Part shown: piece by piece, positions 43,245-54,469 of the stretch | Position numbering within the stretch: position 1 is the first letter of the stretch | Layout of the letters: each line of letters starts with the position of its first letter | DNA from: Tilletiopsis washingtonensis | Lineage: Eukaryota; Basidiomycota; Exobasidiomycetes; Entylomatales | Reading direction: 5' to 3' | NCBI RefSeq assembly: GCF_003144115.1 | Contig: NW_020312020.1 | Span: 1 to 64,000, forward strand | DNA: 64,000 bases | The notes under the pieces: model-generated | The model's database searches: none | Seen by the model: the letters and a program-made list of their open reading frames with translations, nothing else | Told to the model about the DNA's origin: nothing | Made by a program: the position numbers and the translations under genes

Positions 43245-46200
43245 TCACGCAAAGTCTGGCCTCGGCAGCTGCGGCGGCTCCTGCGGCACGCGCGGCTCGC
43301 TGACCTCGATGAAGCTGCCCCGCATCCGCGGGCGCGGCGCCTGGTCCTCCGAGGGCCGCACCATGCCTTCGCCGCCGGTGCGCGGCGGCAGCCAGAAGTT
43401 GTCGTCGCCGCCCTGCGGCTCGGCATCGTCGCGGGCTAGTGTCGAGGGCGCGCGCTGCAGGTCAGCTGCGAGCATGCCGAGCTGTCCGCGCCCGCCAAAG
43501 GAGCCCGACGACGACCGCTTCGCCGCGGCGGCCGCCAGAGCAGTCGAGTCGGCGTCGGCGTCGGCGGATGCGGGCGCGCTAGGACGTGGCCGTGGCGCAC
43601 GCACGACCTGGAACCCTCCGCCGCTCGGCGTCTCGTCGACGGGCGAGAGCGTGCCCTCGGCGCTGCTGGCCGGCGGCGCGTTGCCCAGACGTCGCAACAG
43701 GGCAGCCATCCGAGCGACGCCCTTCCAGCGTCCGCCCGCCTGCACCGTGCTGCTGTTCCACGTGTCGTCCTCCGACGAGTCCTCGGCCGCAGCAGCAGCG
43801 GCTGCATGTGCGGCGTACGGGTCGGCGTCCGTCGTGCGTGCGCCGCGGACGCGCACAAACTTCTCCTCGCGGATCGGCGACGGCGCACGGTTGCGCGGCA
43901 ACGCAGTCGCCGCCGGCCACGACGGCGACTGCGGCGGCATTGACGCCATGATGTCGTCGTCGTCGTCGGGCGCGGAGCGGTAGTACACCGAGTACGGGTT
44001 GGGGTCGAGCGCAGGCGCGCTGGACGACTCGCCCTTGGCGTACAGCTGGCTGTCGAGGTACGATGCGTAGCTGCCGTGCCGCGAGTGCGTCAGGGGAATG
44101 GCTCCCGGGCGCGCCTGCGAGCGCGACAGCATGCCCGACTGCGTGCTGCTGGTGCTGGTGCGCGGCGGCGCGGCAGGCCGCAGGATCGCATTGGTGCTCG
44201 TGCCCGACGAGGAGCGCTGTGTCTGCGGCCGCATGATGCCGCCATTGCTGCTTGCGCCCGAGTGGCGCTTGTTGCCTGGGCTGGCGAGCTGCAGCGTCTT
44301 GTCCTTGCGGCGGCGGATGCGGCGAATCGCACCAGCGAGGCCCGCCGAGCGGCCCGAGGCGCGCGTATCGTGCGGCACGCGCCAGGCGATGCGCACGACT
44401 GCCTCGACGAGCTTCGCTGCGAGCACGAGTAGGGCGCCAAGGAAGAAGATGCCCTGCAGCAGCAGGATGACGTACGCGATCCAGCCGCACGCCTGGCGCC
44501 CGAAGCCGACGAGCGGCGTGAGGAGGACGAGCAAAACGGCGCTGATGACGCGCACAACGCTGCACAGAAACGAGACGGGCCCGTTCATCGCGCCCTCGGC
44601 GTACGGCAGCCACAGGCCGTACGCCAGCGCGAGCAGCAGCTCGAGGACGAGGAGGATGATGGCCTGCGCGGAGCCGCTGCGCTGGCCTGCACCGATGACG
44701 GTGCCGAGCACGAAGCTGTGGCCAAATGTGACGGCGCAGAAGAGCTGCGAGCCCGGCGAAAAGGTGTTGTACACTGGGCCCAGCGCGATCAGTGTCGACA
44801 CGTCGTCGTAGAGCTTCGAGGTGTCGGCACGCGCAATGCGCCACAGCAGGTAGAGCGGCGCGAGGACCGAGACGAGCGCATACGCCAGCGCAGCCAGCGC
44901 GACCGACGTCGTGGAGTGGCCATCGGCGCGCGCAAACTGCCAGACGCTGAGAATCGTGATCGGAAAGTGGAAGAGCGCGAGCGCGCGAATGACGTTGCCG
45001 TGCAATGCCTTGCGGTGCAGCTGCGATGCGCCGCGGAAGGTGCGCATGCCGGGCAGCGCACCGAGGAAGCCGTATGCGCCGCGCGAGCCGTCGCGCAGAT
45101 GTCCATCTGCGTCCACCAGCATGCCGCCCTTGCCGCCCTTCACCTCCGTCGGCTCAAGGTTGACCTCTTCCTGGCGCTGGCGCCGCACCCACGCCTCGGC
45201 GGCAACGTCGACGCCGTACGCGAGCAGCGATGCAACAGCCACGGCCGCGATAATCAGCAGCCAAATGGCCAGGCAGGTGCCGAAGAGCTGCGACTCGCGC
45301 AGACCAATCATGCGCGCGTACGCCTCGATGCCCGTGTAGACTGCGCCGAGGTCGAGCAGATTGTTCGGCATGCGCTCGTCCATAAAGAGTGGCGACGACG
45401 CGTTGCCCATCTGGGCGCCAATGTCGCCGCTGGGCAGCAGTGCCTGCGCGTGCGACGCAGACACCGGCGAGTCCTCGACGAGCGTGACGTTGCCAAGCAG
45501 CGCAGACCAGGCGACCTGGCGCAGGAACGGGTACGCAAAGTCCGGCCAGCGCACGGCGAGCATGGCAATGCCGACGATGAACTGCGTGTGGTGCAGAATG
45601 TCCCAGCATCCCGGCGTGGCAAAGCGCAGCAGACTCGGACTCAGCGAGACGCCCTGCCCGCTGAGTGCCGACACGATGGCCGGGCTGATCTTGTCGGTGA
45701 TGAGCGTCGGCGCCGAGCCCTCGCGCGCGCGACTGCGAAAGGCGCGCGCGCGCATCGTGATCGCGAGGATGACGCTGGCGGCAGCGACGAGCGCAAAGTA
45801 GGCGATGAAGAGCGCAATTGGGAGCCAGAAGAGCAGATGCCACCACCAGCGGTCGGCGCGATACGGCGTCAGCGGCACCTCGATGCACGCCAGCGTCAGC
45901 GGCGGCGACGAGGGATCAATGAGCTGGATCTGCGTCCAGACCGTCGTGCCCTCGTACGTCGCGTCGATTGGCACATCGACAGCAAAGGCGACGGTGCCAG
46001 GCCCGTACTGGCAGGTGTTGGCCACGCCGGGGTTCGTCGCGTCGGGCGACGTCGGAAAGAGCCGATCGCAGACGTAGGTGAAGTTCGAAAAGACGGGAAA
46101 GGTGAGCACCTCGCTCTGCACCTGAATCGCACCTGGCTCGGTCTTAGCTTGGGCTACACGCCGCATTCTCCGCCGCACTCACTGATCAGGGCCGAGCCAG

Positions 46201-46747
46201 ATGCATCGCTGTAGGCGTGGATCTCCTCGCCCGCCGTGCCCACCGCCACGATGCGCAGCGTGCCCACGCTCGGGGCCTGCAGGCCCTGGAAGCTCGCCGT
46301 GAGGTCAGAGTCGAACTGCGACCACACCGTCGACACGTTGATGCGGCTCTGCGGCTGAGCATACGTCAGGCCGCCGCCCGAGCAGCCGCGGAAGGCGGGC
46401 CCAGCCCTCGGCCGCCGGTTGTGCGAGCGCGCCGTGGCCTGCGCCGGCGCGGCGGAGAGGTAGGGCGCCGTGACGCTGCCGAGCTGCAGCGCTGCGACAG
46501 ACGTCGACGTCGGCGCCGCCTCGCCAGCTGCCGGCGCGGCCTGCGACGTCGGGTTGTTGAGGCTTGGCGACGGCGCGCCGACGGCAATCGTGACCATCGG
46601 CGAGGCCGTGGTAGTGACAAAGGAGGTGGAGGCGGCGCCGGCGCCCGCATCACCGCCCTGCGCCCGCACCGCCGCCGGCAGAAGGAGCGCCCAGCTGACG
46701 GCGAGCAGTGCCGCAGCGAGCGTGCGACGCCGCATCGGCGCACGCAT
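43245..46747 (-). CDS. ML-like/TRP-like membrane protein (Flc/Pkd2 family)
   Basis: About 1155 aa in two exons. A signal peptide (RRRTLAAALLAVSWALLLP) is followed by a lumenal ML-like lipid-binding domain (SRINVSTVWSQFDSDL, FTYVCDRLFP, ANTCQYGPGTVAFAVDVP). Then come about nine TM segments of the TRP-like region, starting WWWHLLFWLPIALFIAYFAL and including PGCWDILHHTQFIVGIAMLA, a signature close to PGFWDIIxxTQFI of Flc proteins. The last 300 residues are a disordered cytosolic tail. In yeasts Flc/Pkd2 proteins act in calcium and flavin/lipid transport and cell-wall integrity. The start is the ATG at 46747. The intron (about 35 nt, near 46148-46182) is unusually short and its exact acceptor is uncertain. 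Confidence 0.88.
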
Positions 46748-49288
46748 CACGCCGTGCGCGGCGGCACCGGCGAAGCTGTGCGGCGCGGCGCGGCGAGCAG
46801 TGAAGGCGCGGTGCAGCGCAGTACGCCGCCGAGCGGACGAGCGGTCGCTGGCAGTACAGAGGCGGGTCGAAGTAGGACGAACGAGGAAGCCGACGGGATG
46901 TGGAAGCGACGGTGGAGGTGGAGAGAAAGATGGCGAGACGCGGAAGCTCGCAGTCGAGTCGGTGGTTGCTCCTGCTCGCGGCGTTGCAGGGCAGATGCTG
47001 CATCAGGCAGAGCCGCGGCAGCGAGCACAGCCTCGCCGCCTTCGCGCGCGCCGCGCGGCGCCGCGCCGCCGCCTCTTTTGCACCATGCTGCCTGGCACAC
47101 GGACGTCACCTTGCGGCGGGCCTCAGCGCAGGAGGAGGGCCCAGGCAGCATCACCGCGTACGGATGCCGGCTGGAGCCAGCTCCTCCTCAACGTCGCCTT
47201 CCGTTCGCTTGTTCACTCTCAAGACAGCGCCAGACGCAAAGGCAGGCTTGGCGACGGCAGCTCCATGTAGCGCTGCGCCGCCGATGGGCACGTCCAGAGG
47301 CCGTGCAGGACGCCGAGTGCCGCCGATCCGGACTCCGGCTCCACGTGGGCCCCTCCTCCCGATCTGCACCGCCGTGGCCCGGCGCCAGACTCGACTTGTG
47401 CAGCCCCTTTTCGACAGCACTGCTCGCTGCGATGCGACCGGGCCGTAGGGGTGAGCCTCGCATGGCTTCTTGCATCGATGCTCGCTGCGACGGCACGGCG
47501 GAGGCAGAAGACGCGCCCAAGTGCAGCCCAAGCGGCCAGCGCCCTGCGGCTCGGCCCCCAGGCCGGTGCTATGAGAGCAGCCGGGGGTGTGATTCTTATT
47601 GCTTGTGCTAGTGGGAGCAGGTGCGCCTGTGTGCTCGACGCCGATGACGAAAGTCTCCGAAGAAGGGCAGGGCAGCGCAGGTGAAGGCAAGCGAAAGAAG
47701 GGTCCGGGCATCACGTGGCGCGGCCGTGCCTGGCGGCGCTGCTCCCACGCGCCCGCCACCGAGACAGCGCCGAGCTCTCGGCCTGCGTGCGCTCAACAAC
47801 GCCGCACCGCGTTCCAAAGCAGCCGGCACCGGTGCCGCAGGCCGGCTACCGAAGCGGCACGGATGTCGTGCTTCAGCCACCGCCGCACAAAGGTGATCTG
47901 CCACAGAGATCGAAGGGATAGGCAGCGGCCAAAGTGCGCTGCGCAAGCGTTGCCCGCGGCCTGGAGCGGCCTCTGGCGCGCGACGAGCCTGGCGCGCCGG
48001 TGTTTCGGAGGCCCGGTCCGAGCTCCCCGTGCGTGCGTTTGCAACTTCGCACGCATGCAGGGCGAGCCGCACCAGCAGCGCTCAGGAGGTCTACGGAGGT
48101 GCAGCAGTGCGGGCCACATGGTCGCCAACATGCAGTGTCTCCCCAGCGAGCAGCGTCTCGGCTGCCAGAAGCACCGTCTGACTCGATGCACGCGCGCCTG
48201 CTAGGGAGCTCATCGGGAGGGCGTGCCGAGTCATGGGTCGAGACTGGCGCAAGCGTCGGTGTGCTGCTTGAGCACGGCAGCTGTCTCTCGATCCGGGCGC
48301 AGCGGCAGCATGCTGCACGGACGAGACCGAGCAAGCATGAAGGATAGAGATCCACCGAGCGAACTCGCCGGCCGCAGCGCAGCCCCGGCCGCGTGCCGCG
48401 CGCGCCAGAACCCCAACTTTCGCGCAGGGCCAGAGCGCAGCACGCAGCGTCCGCCTGGAGCTGCCACCGTCGGGCGATGCGCCTGTCACGGCCACGCAGC
48501 ATCCAGGCGGCCGGGACATCGTCACTCTGGCCGCAGAGAGTCCATATCGGCCCGCGGGCGCTTCTGCAGAGGCGCAGATCGGCCGCCGACGTGCAGAGTT
48601 CGGTGGACGCGTGCGGCTGTCGCGGCGCCTCTGCCCTACTGCGGCGCCTCGCCGGCACCGCGCTCGCGCTCTGGCGTCGCTGCAGCTGCGCCTAGTCGAT
48701 GAGCTGCTGCGGCTTGCTGCCAGGTGCGATCTCATGGGCCGCTCGAAGCGGGAGTGCGGCAGGCAGGATGCCAGACGGGGCGGCTGCGCTGCCGTGCGAA
48801 GAACGCACCGCACCGGCGCTCGGCGAAAGCGCGCCGCGGCGCGCGTTTGACTTTTTGCAAGCCACGCGAGCGGCACGGCAGCGCGCGGCGGGGTGCGGCG
48901 GCAGCACTAGCGGCAGCGGCAGCAGCAGCGTGATGGCGCCTGCGCCTCTCCTGTGCCGCGGCTGCACCCCTTCTCTCTGGGTGACACACGGCACGACACC
49001 GCACCCGCTGCAGCTGCGCAGCCGCCGCAGCGTCAAGCACAGCAGCTCCAGGCCGCTCGGCTGCTCTCACCCCACCACATCCCCCCCGCACACGCCCTCT
49101 CACGCCCGCCCGCCCGCGCCGCCTCGCTCGCCGCCGCGCATCCTGTGCGGCACACATCGCCGCCTCCTCGAGCCTGCGGCCGCACCCCTCGCGGCAGCAG
49201 TCCGTGCCGCTGCGCCCCGCGCGCCGCGCACGCTCGACTGCTGCGTGACGGCGTCTTGCGCAGCGAGCAGCACCCGCAGCACCCGGGC
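46748..49288. other. Intergenic, 2.5 kb divergent promoter region
   Basis: Between the TRP-like gene (minus) and the Zn2Cys6 gene (plus). CpG-rich, with many Ala/Arg-rich shadow frames and no recognisable domain on either strand. A C/T-rich stretch near 49067-49110 precedes the transcription factor start and probably belongs to its leader. Confidence 0.5.
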
Positions 49289-52210
49289 ATGATCAAGGTC
49301 GCAGCGCCCGCAGCGAGCGCCAGTGCCTCGCCTCGAGGCGCCGCAGCTGCGCCCGTGTCGCGCAGCATGGACGCTGCGCCCGCACACCCCGCGGCGGCGG
49401 CTGAGGCGGCGCCGAGCCGCACCTTCAGCGGGCCGCCCAAGCCGGAGGTCACTGCGAGCGGCCACATCATCGTGTACGATGCGCTGGGCCAGCCAATCAA
49501 GCGCAAGGTGCGTCTGGCGCAGAGCTCGCTTGCGCACCGAGGGCCCCACGCTCACATGTCGTGTCCTCCGCCGCTTCAGAGGCCACAGAGCTGGTGAGTA
49601 CCTCGCTCGGCGCAGCCCTCCGCTGCCCGTGTGCTGACTTCCTACGCTCACCAGTGACGCCTGCCGCACGCGCAAGATCAAGTGTGTGCGCCTGCAGATC
49701 GAGGGCCTCGAGAACTCCAAGGACCAGCGCTGCGTGCAGTGTCGCGCCATCGATGCGCAGTGCCGCTTCGACTACATCCCCAAGCGGCCCGGCCCGCAGA
49801 GCTCGTGAGTCTAAGCTCCAAGTGCGTGCCCGTCCTGCCGCTGACGACCCTCCTCAGCATCGCCAAGACGATGAAGCGAGAGGCCGAAAAGGCGGCAGCA
49901 GCGGCGGCCGCGAAGAAGGCAGGAGCCGCCGGTGCCGATCCCAGCGCGGCAGCTAAGCAGGAGCCCGCCGACGTGGCGATGGAGGGCATGACTGCGCGTC
50001 GCGAGGGCTCCTCCAGCAGTGCCGCACCCAGCGCGCCCGCCGATGAGGCCTCGGCGATCGCCGGGCCTTCACGCCTGCCAGCGGGAGGCAGCGCGAACGC
50101 TCCGGGCTTCGGCATGCCTCCGACCTCCGGCTCAGAGCTGCGTCCGGGCCTCATCGTGCCGGGACAGTCGTGGGACTTTATGTCTGGCGCAGCGCCTGGC
50201 GCACTGCCGAGCTGGTCGGCTGCTGCGGACGCGACGATGGCCTTCGACGGCTACACCACGCCAGCGACGTCTGCCTTCTTCGTTAGCTCGCACGAGGGGC
50301 CATCCTCGGGCGCAGCGTCGCCTCGCCCTCACAAGCGCGCGCGGCACCTGGGCAAAGTCTTCGCTGCGCCCATCGAGCGTCCGCGCTGCCTCGAGGATGT
50401 GGCGCCGCGGCAGACGTTCCTCACCGTCATCGCGCTGTACTACCAGAACCTCTGGCCGATCATGCCGATCGTACATCGCCCGACGTTCTCGTTCGACCTC
50501 GTCAATCGGCGCGACGCCGAGGACGAGACGTTTCTCGCATTCGTGCTCAGCCTCACCGCGTATACCCTGGTGCAAGCGCCGCGCTCCGTCATCCCGGCGC
50601 CCTGGTCCTTCTACCGCAAGCTTCACCGCATCTGCCACCTGACGAGCCGGCGCATGCAGCCGCGCACGTACGATCCGCCGCGCCTGCTCCACATTACCAC
50701 GCTGTACTGCGACCACGTGAGTCCGCCGCTCTCAGCTGTGCATCTGGCCGTGACTTACCTCTCGCGCAGATATACCTTAGCAGCGTGGGCTCACAGCCGG
50801 CCGCCAATGCTGTGCTCGGCGAGGCGATCCGCGTCTCATTCACACTGGGCATCAACGATATGCGCCGCTGGGTGCCGACAGACGGCACCGAAGGGCCCGA
50901 CCTCATCGAGCGAGAGCTGCGCGCTCGCGTCTACTTCCTGCTCTACGGCTCCGACAAGACGCTCGCGATCCTGCAGGATGCGCAGCCGATCGGCCTGCGT
51001 GACGACGATAGCTGGGTTGCGCTGCCCACGGCCTGCAAGGAGGATCTCCTCACTGCGCATGCGCTGCTGCCACAGACGAATCCTGAGCGCGGCCCGCCAT
51101 TGCTCAGTGGCTTTGTCGCTGTGAGCAAGCTGTACCTCGTGCTCTCCGAGCACATCGAGTCGCTGCGCGCCGATCGGCGACGGCCGCCGCAGAGCTGGCA
51201 AGCAACGCAGGAGCGCCTCGCACACATCCAGCGCCTGAGCGCCAAGGTCAAGGCATTGCAGGCAGAGTGGCCAGACGTCCTCAAGAGCTCGTCTGCTCCG
51301 CTCTCGCAGCAGATGCAGATGCAGCGCAACGGCAGCCGCAGCGACGAGCTGCCGCACTTTCCGCCGCCCGAGCAGCCGCGTGTGGCCGCGCTCAGCAGCG
51401 TCCCGATCGGCCTGCCCTTCTCGCCGTGGCCGACGAACACCTTCGACGAGCGCGGCCTTCCCAATCCGGACATCACCTCGCAGCCGTCATCCGGGCAAGG
51501 CAGCCCACGGATGGGCCATGCGCCAGCTCCGCTCGCCTTGCTGCCCGAGGACGCCTGGCCGTGCGAGCTCCCTGCTGGCCCTGCCCACCATGGCATCAGG
51601 CTAGGCCCGGCACCGAGTGCTGCCCAGCTCAGTCTGGCCACCAGCCAGGTCGAGGCATTCCGGCCGACACCCGCAGAGGAACCCGAGGCGCCCGAGTCGC
51701 TGTCGCTGTGGGCGACGATGCGCGCCAACATTCTGATCACGGTGTGCATGATCCGCTTCGTCTCGAGCGAGCGTGTCGAGTTCCTCGACAGCTTGCAGGC
51801 GCAGTTCAGCGGCGTCAAGCAGCAGAGCAGCAGCGCCGACGACTGGCAAGCCGCCTCGCGCGACATGCTGGGCGCATTCCACGGCATTCCGCTCGAGAGC
51901 CTGGCTGCCAACGGCCAGTCCATGATCGCAAAAGTGAGTACGGCAGCTGCATCTGTGGCCGAGCCTCGTCTGACCTCCGTCTGCGCAGCTTCTATACCTG
52001 GTCTCTTCGCTCCTCAACCGCTCGTCGTCTGGCTCGCACGCCTACGACTACCTGAGCAACTTCCTCGAGAGTGAGTCTGGCCCGCTCAGCCACGTCTGCG
52101 CTACGTGCTCACAGCAGCCCGCAGCGCTCTCCCGCCTGACGTCAGACCGCGAGAAGGGCAACGAGGGCTCCGACGCGTCGGGCAGCGACGACGAGTACTC
52201 CGAGTACTGA
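49289..52210 (+). CDS. Zn2Cys6 fungal transcription factor
   Basis: About 855 aa in seven exons. After an Ala-rich start and GHIIVYDALGQPIKRK, three short exons build the binuclear zinc cluster: CDACRTRKIKC, a loop of 15 residues, then CVQCRAIDAQC, giving CX2CX6CX15CX2CX6C. The Cys pairs are split by introns, so no single frame shows the whole motif. A basic, Ala-rich linker follows, then the fungal-specific regulatory domain: FLTVIALYYQNLWPIMPIVH, PTFSFDLVNRR and NAVLGEAIRVSFTLGI. The tail is acidic (DASGSDDEYSEY), a possible activation segment. The PIxPIVHxPTF word is shared with sugar-catabolism regulators of the AmyR/Mal type, but the target is unknown. The last intron acceptor (near 52111) is chosen to keep frame. 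Convergent with the next gene. Confidence 0.87.
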
Positions 52211-52442
52211 TTGTGTGCAATCGCATGCATCGTTTAGATGGAGGATATAGACTGAGAGTGCTGCTGAGGGCGACGGGCGCGAGTGAATGCTGCGTGCGAG
52301 GGGAGATGCTGATGTGTCGTGGACTCGAGAGTCGCCTGTGTGTGAGCGACACGGGGCTGGAGGCAGGCGAGAGGCCGTCGTGGGAGACAAGGTATCGAAT
52401 GGATGCTCAGAAGAGGTGAGGAATGCTGGAGGGGGCGCGGAC
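52211..52442. terminator. Convergent 3' region, 232 bp
   Basis: Gap between the stop of the Zn2Cys6 gene and the stop of the unrecognised minus-strand gene. It contains a mildly AT-rich segment (GATTGTGTGCAATCGC near 52209-52224) that could support 3'-end formation. No other feature. Confidence 0.4.
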
Positions 52443-54469
52443 TCAGGGATTGCCCTCGTCGCGCCGGCGCGCGTCTTCAGTCTGCGCCAGCAGTTGCCGG
52501 ATGCGCTCGACGACGTCGTGCTGCAGCGCCGTGCCTGCCGAGTCGCGGCTGCGCTGGGGACTGGAAGACATCGACTGCGCAGCTTGGGCTGGCGCTGGAG
52601 GCGAAAAGTCGCTGCTGTAGATCGAGCCGCGCGGAGGCAGCTGGCCGTGCACATGGCGCAGGCGGCGGTGCGAGGAGCCGCTCGATACGGGGCCCAGCGC
52701 GGACGCTGAGCGCGAGTGTCCGACGGCGGCATGTGCAGGCCGCTCGCTGCTCTGCTCCTGCTCGCGGGAGCCCTTTTGGTTGAGGTTCTGACTGAGGAAC
52801 TGACGAAGCGTGTTGAGCGCGTCCGACACCTCGTCATACTTCTGCGTCGTGGCGCTGCGCTGCCGCCGCTGAGGTCGAGACGCAGGCAGGCCGGACGGCG
52901 AGATGGGGCTCTGTAGCTTGTGCTGCGACGGATGCCGTCGGTGCGCGTCGAGCGATTCAGACGACGGCGCGACGGCAACCTGGCGAGGCGGTGGGTTGAA
53001 GACAGCTGTCGGTGAGGTCCCCACACGCCGGCCCATCGACGATTGGGACAAGCGCCGCTCCGCCAGGGGCGACAGGCCCTCGTTTGCGCGCCCGAAGTTG
53101 ACAGACCGTGGTCGGCGAGAGGCCGTCGGCATCGACCCGGTCTGACTTCCGTCTGTGCCGCGCCTCGGGCGCGAGCCCCATGAAGGCGGCCGCGAGCTGA
53201 CGTCCGAATGACCGGTTGCGCCTACAGAGCTGGAAGCGCTTGCTGCTTGGAAGTGCTGCCCGTGCTGCACGCGTGGCCATGTGTTCGCCCAATCGTCGCT
53301 TGCGCCTCGCGAGAGCGCCTGTCCGAACTCCCCGACGGGCTGACCAGGCTGCTGGTGAGACGTGTCCTCGTACAGCGGGGCTGCGCCAGGATCGGCAGAT
53401 AGCGGCAGGTACGCGCTGGCGGCAGGTGAAGAGGCCGGCGTGTCGCGACCGTGCAGCCACCGCGAGGTGCCGCGCAATGACAAAAGAGAGTCGTCCATGC
53501 GAGCGGAGGAGTCGAACGAGGAGGTGTTGGTGCCGAAGCTGAGCTGCTCGACGCTGTCGTCTTGCACGAAAGGCGGCCCAAGTGCCTGGGCAGACGTGTT
53601 CAGGCCGGCCATGGCCATGTCCACAGAGGGCTGCATCGGCGCATGAGACGCCATCTGGTGATGGCTACTGCCGGCGAAGTGCTGCTGCTGTCTGAGCTCA
53701 TGGCCGTGCTGAGCCGACGCCGCAGACCACGAGTGCGAGGATCCGTCATCCACGTTACTTTGCAGCTGCAGCGCTGCCAGCTCGGCAGAGAGCGACGGCG
53801 AGATCCCCGGCATCGATGACGCGCCGGGCACGTACCACAGTCCGCTGGCTGCGTCATAGGCTGCACCGAGTCCGCGCATGGAGCTTGATAAGCCCGCCGA
53901 TGCAGGGTTCAGACTTGTGCGAACATCCATGTGGACAGCTCGGCTGTGTGCGCCTGCAAGCGAGCTCATCCCTGCGCTGCTCGACGCTGACGAAGAGTGC
54001 CGTGGTGCCAGCGGAGAGGTCGGATGGCGTGACGGCTGCTGCCAAGAGACGCCAGGGTCGCTGGACGGACCTGCACTGCTGCCGTTGGGCGAGAATTGCA
54101 GTCCGCTTCCGCTGGAGCTGACTTGCGAAGCGCTGTGCAGCGGCGAGTGCAGGTCGCTGCCTGCGGAATCGAGCGCAGGCTGGGAGAACGGATGTCAGCA
54201 CGGATGCGCTGCTGGCAGCTGCAAATACTTACAAGCATCGCAAGCAGCTCTGATATGTCGTCAGGCAGAGCGGTGGACGGAGGCGCACCGGGCCCTGGAA
54301 CAGGCGCACGCGCCATGCCGCGGTCCTGCCCGCCAGCTGAGAACTGTTCGAAGTTCAGTGACTCATCATAGGCCCACTGATGCAGATTGTCCTGCGGGTA
54401 CGCCGGCTCGCCGTTGTGTGGCCGTCGATCCAGACCAGGCTGAGCGGCGTCGTGGTAGACCCTCCTCAT
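52443..54469 (-). CDS. Low-complexity protein, function unknown
   Basis: About 657 aa in two exons joined in phase 0 at LLAML / PALDSAGSDLHSP, with a 53-nt intron starting GTAAGT. The N-terminus MRRVYHDAAQPGLDRR and the stretch HQWAYDESLNFEQFSAG are the only non-repetitive early parts. The middle is Ser/Gln/His/Gly-rich. Near the end are two helices, KYDEVSDALNTLRQFLSQNL and LQHDVVERIRQLLAQTED. Composition and helices would suit a regulatory protein, but I see no DNA-binding motif and do not recognise the family. A 5.8-kb gene-free region lies upstream, often a mark of developmentally regulated genes. Confidence 0.7.
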
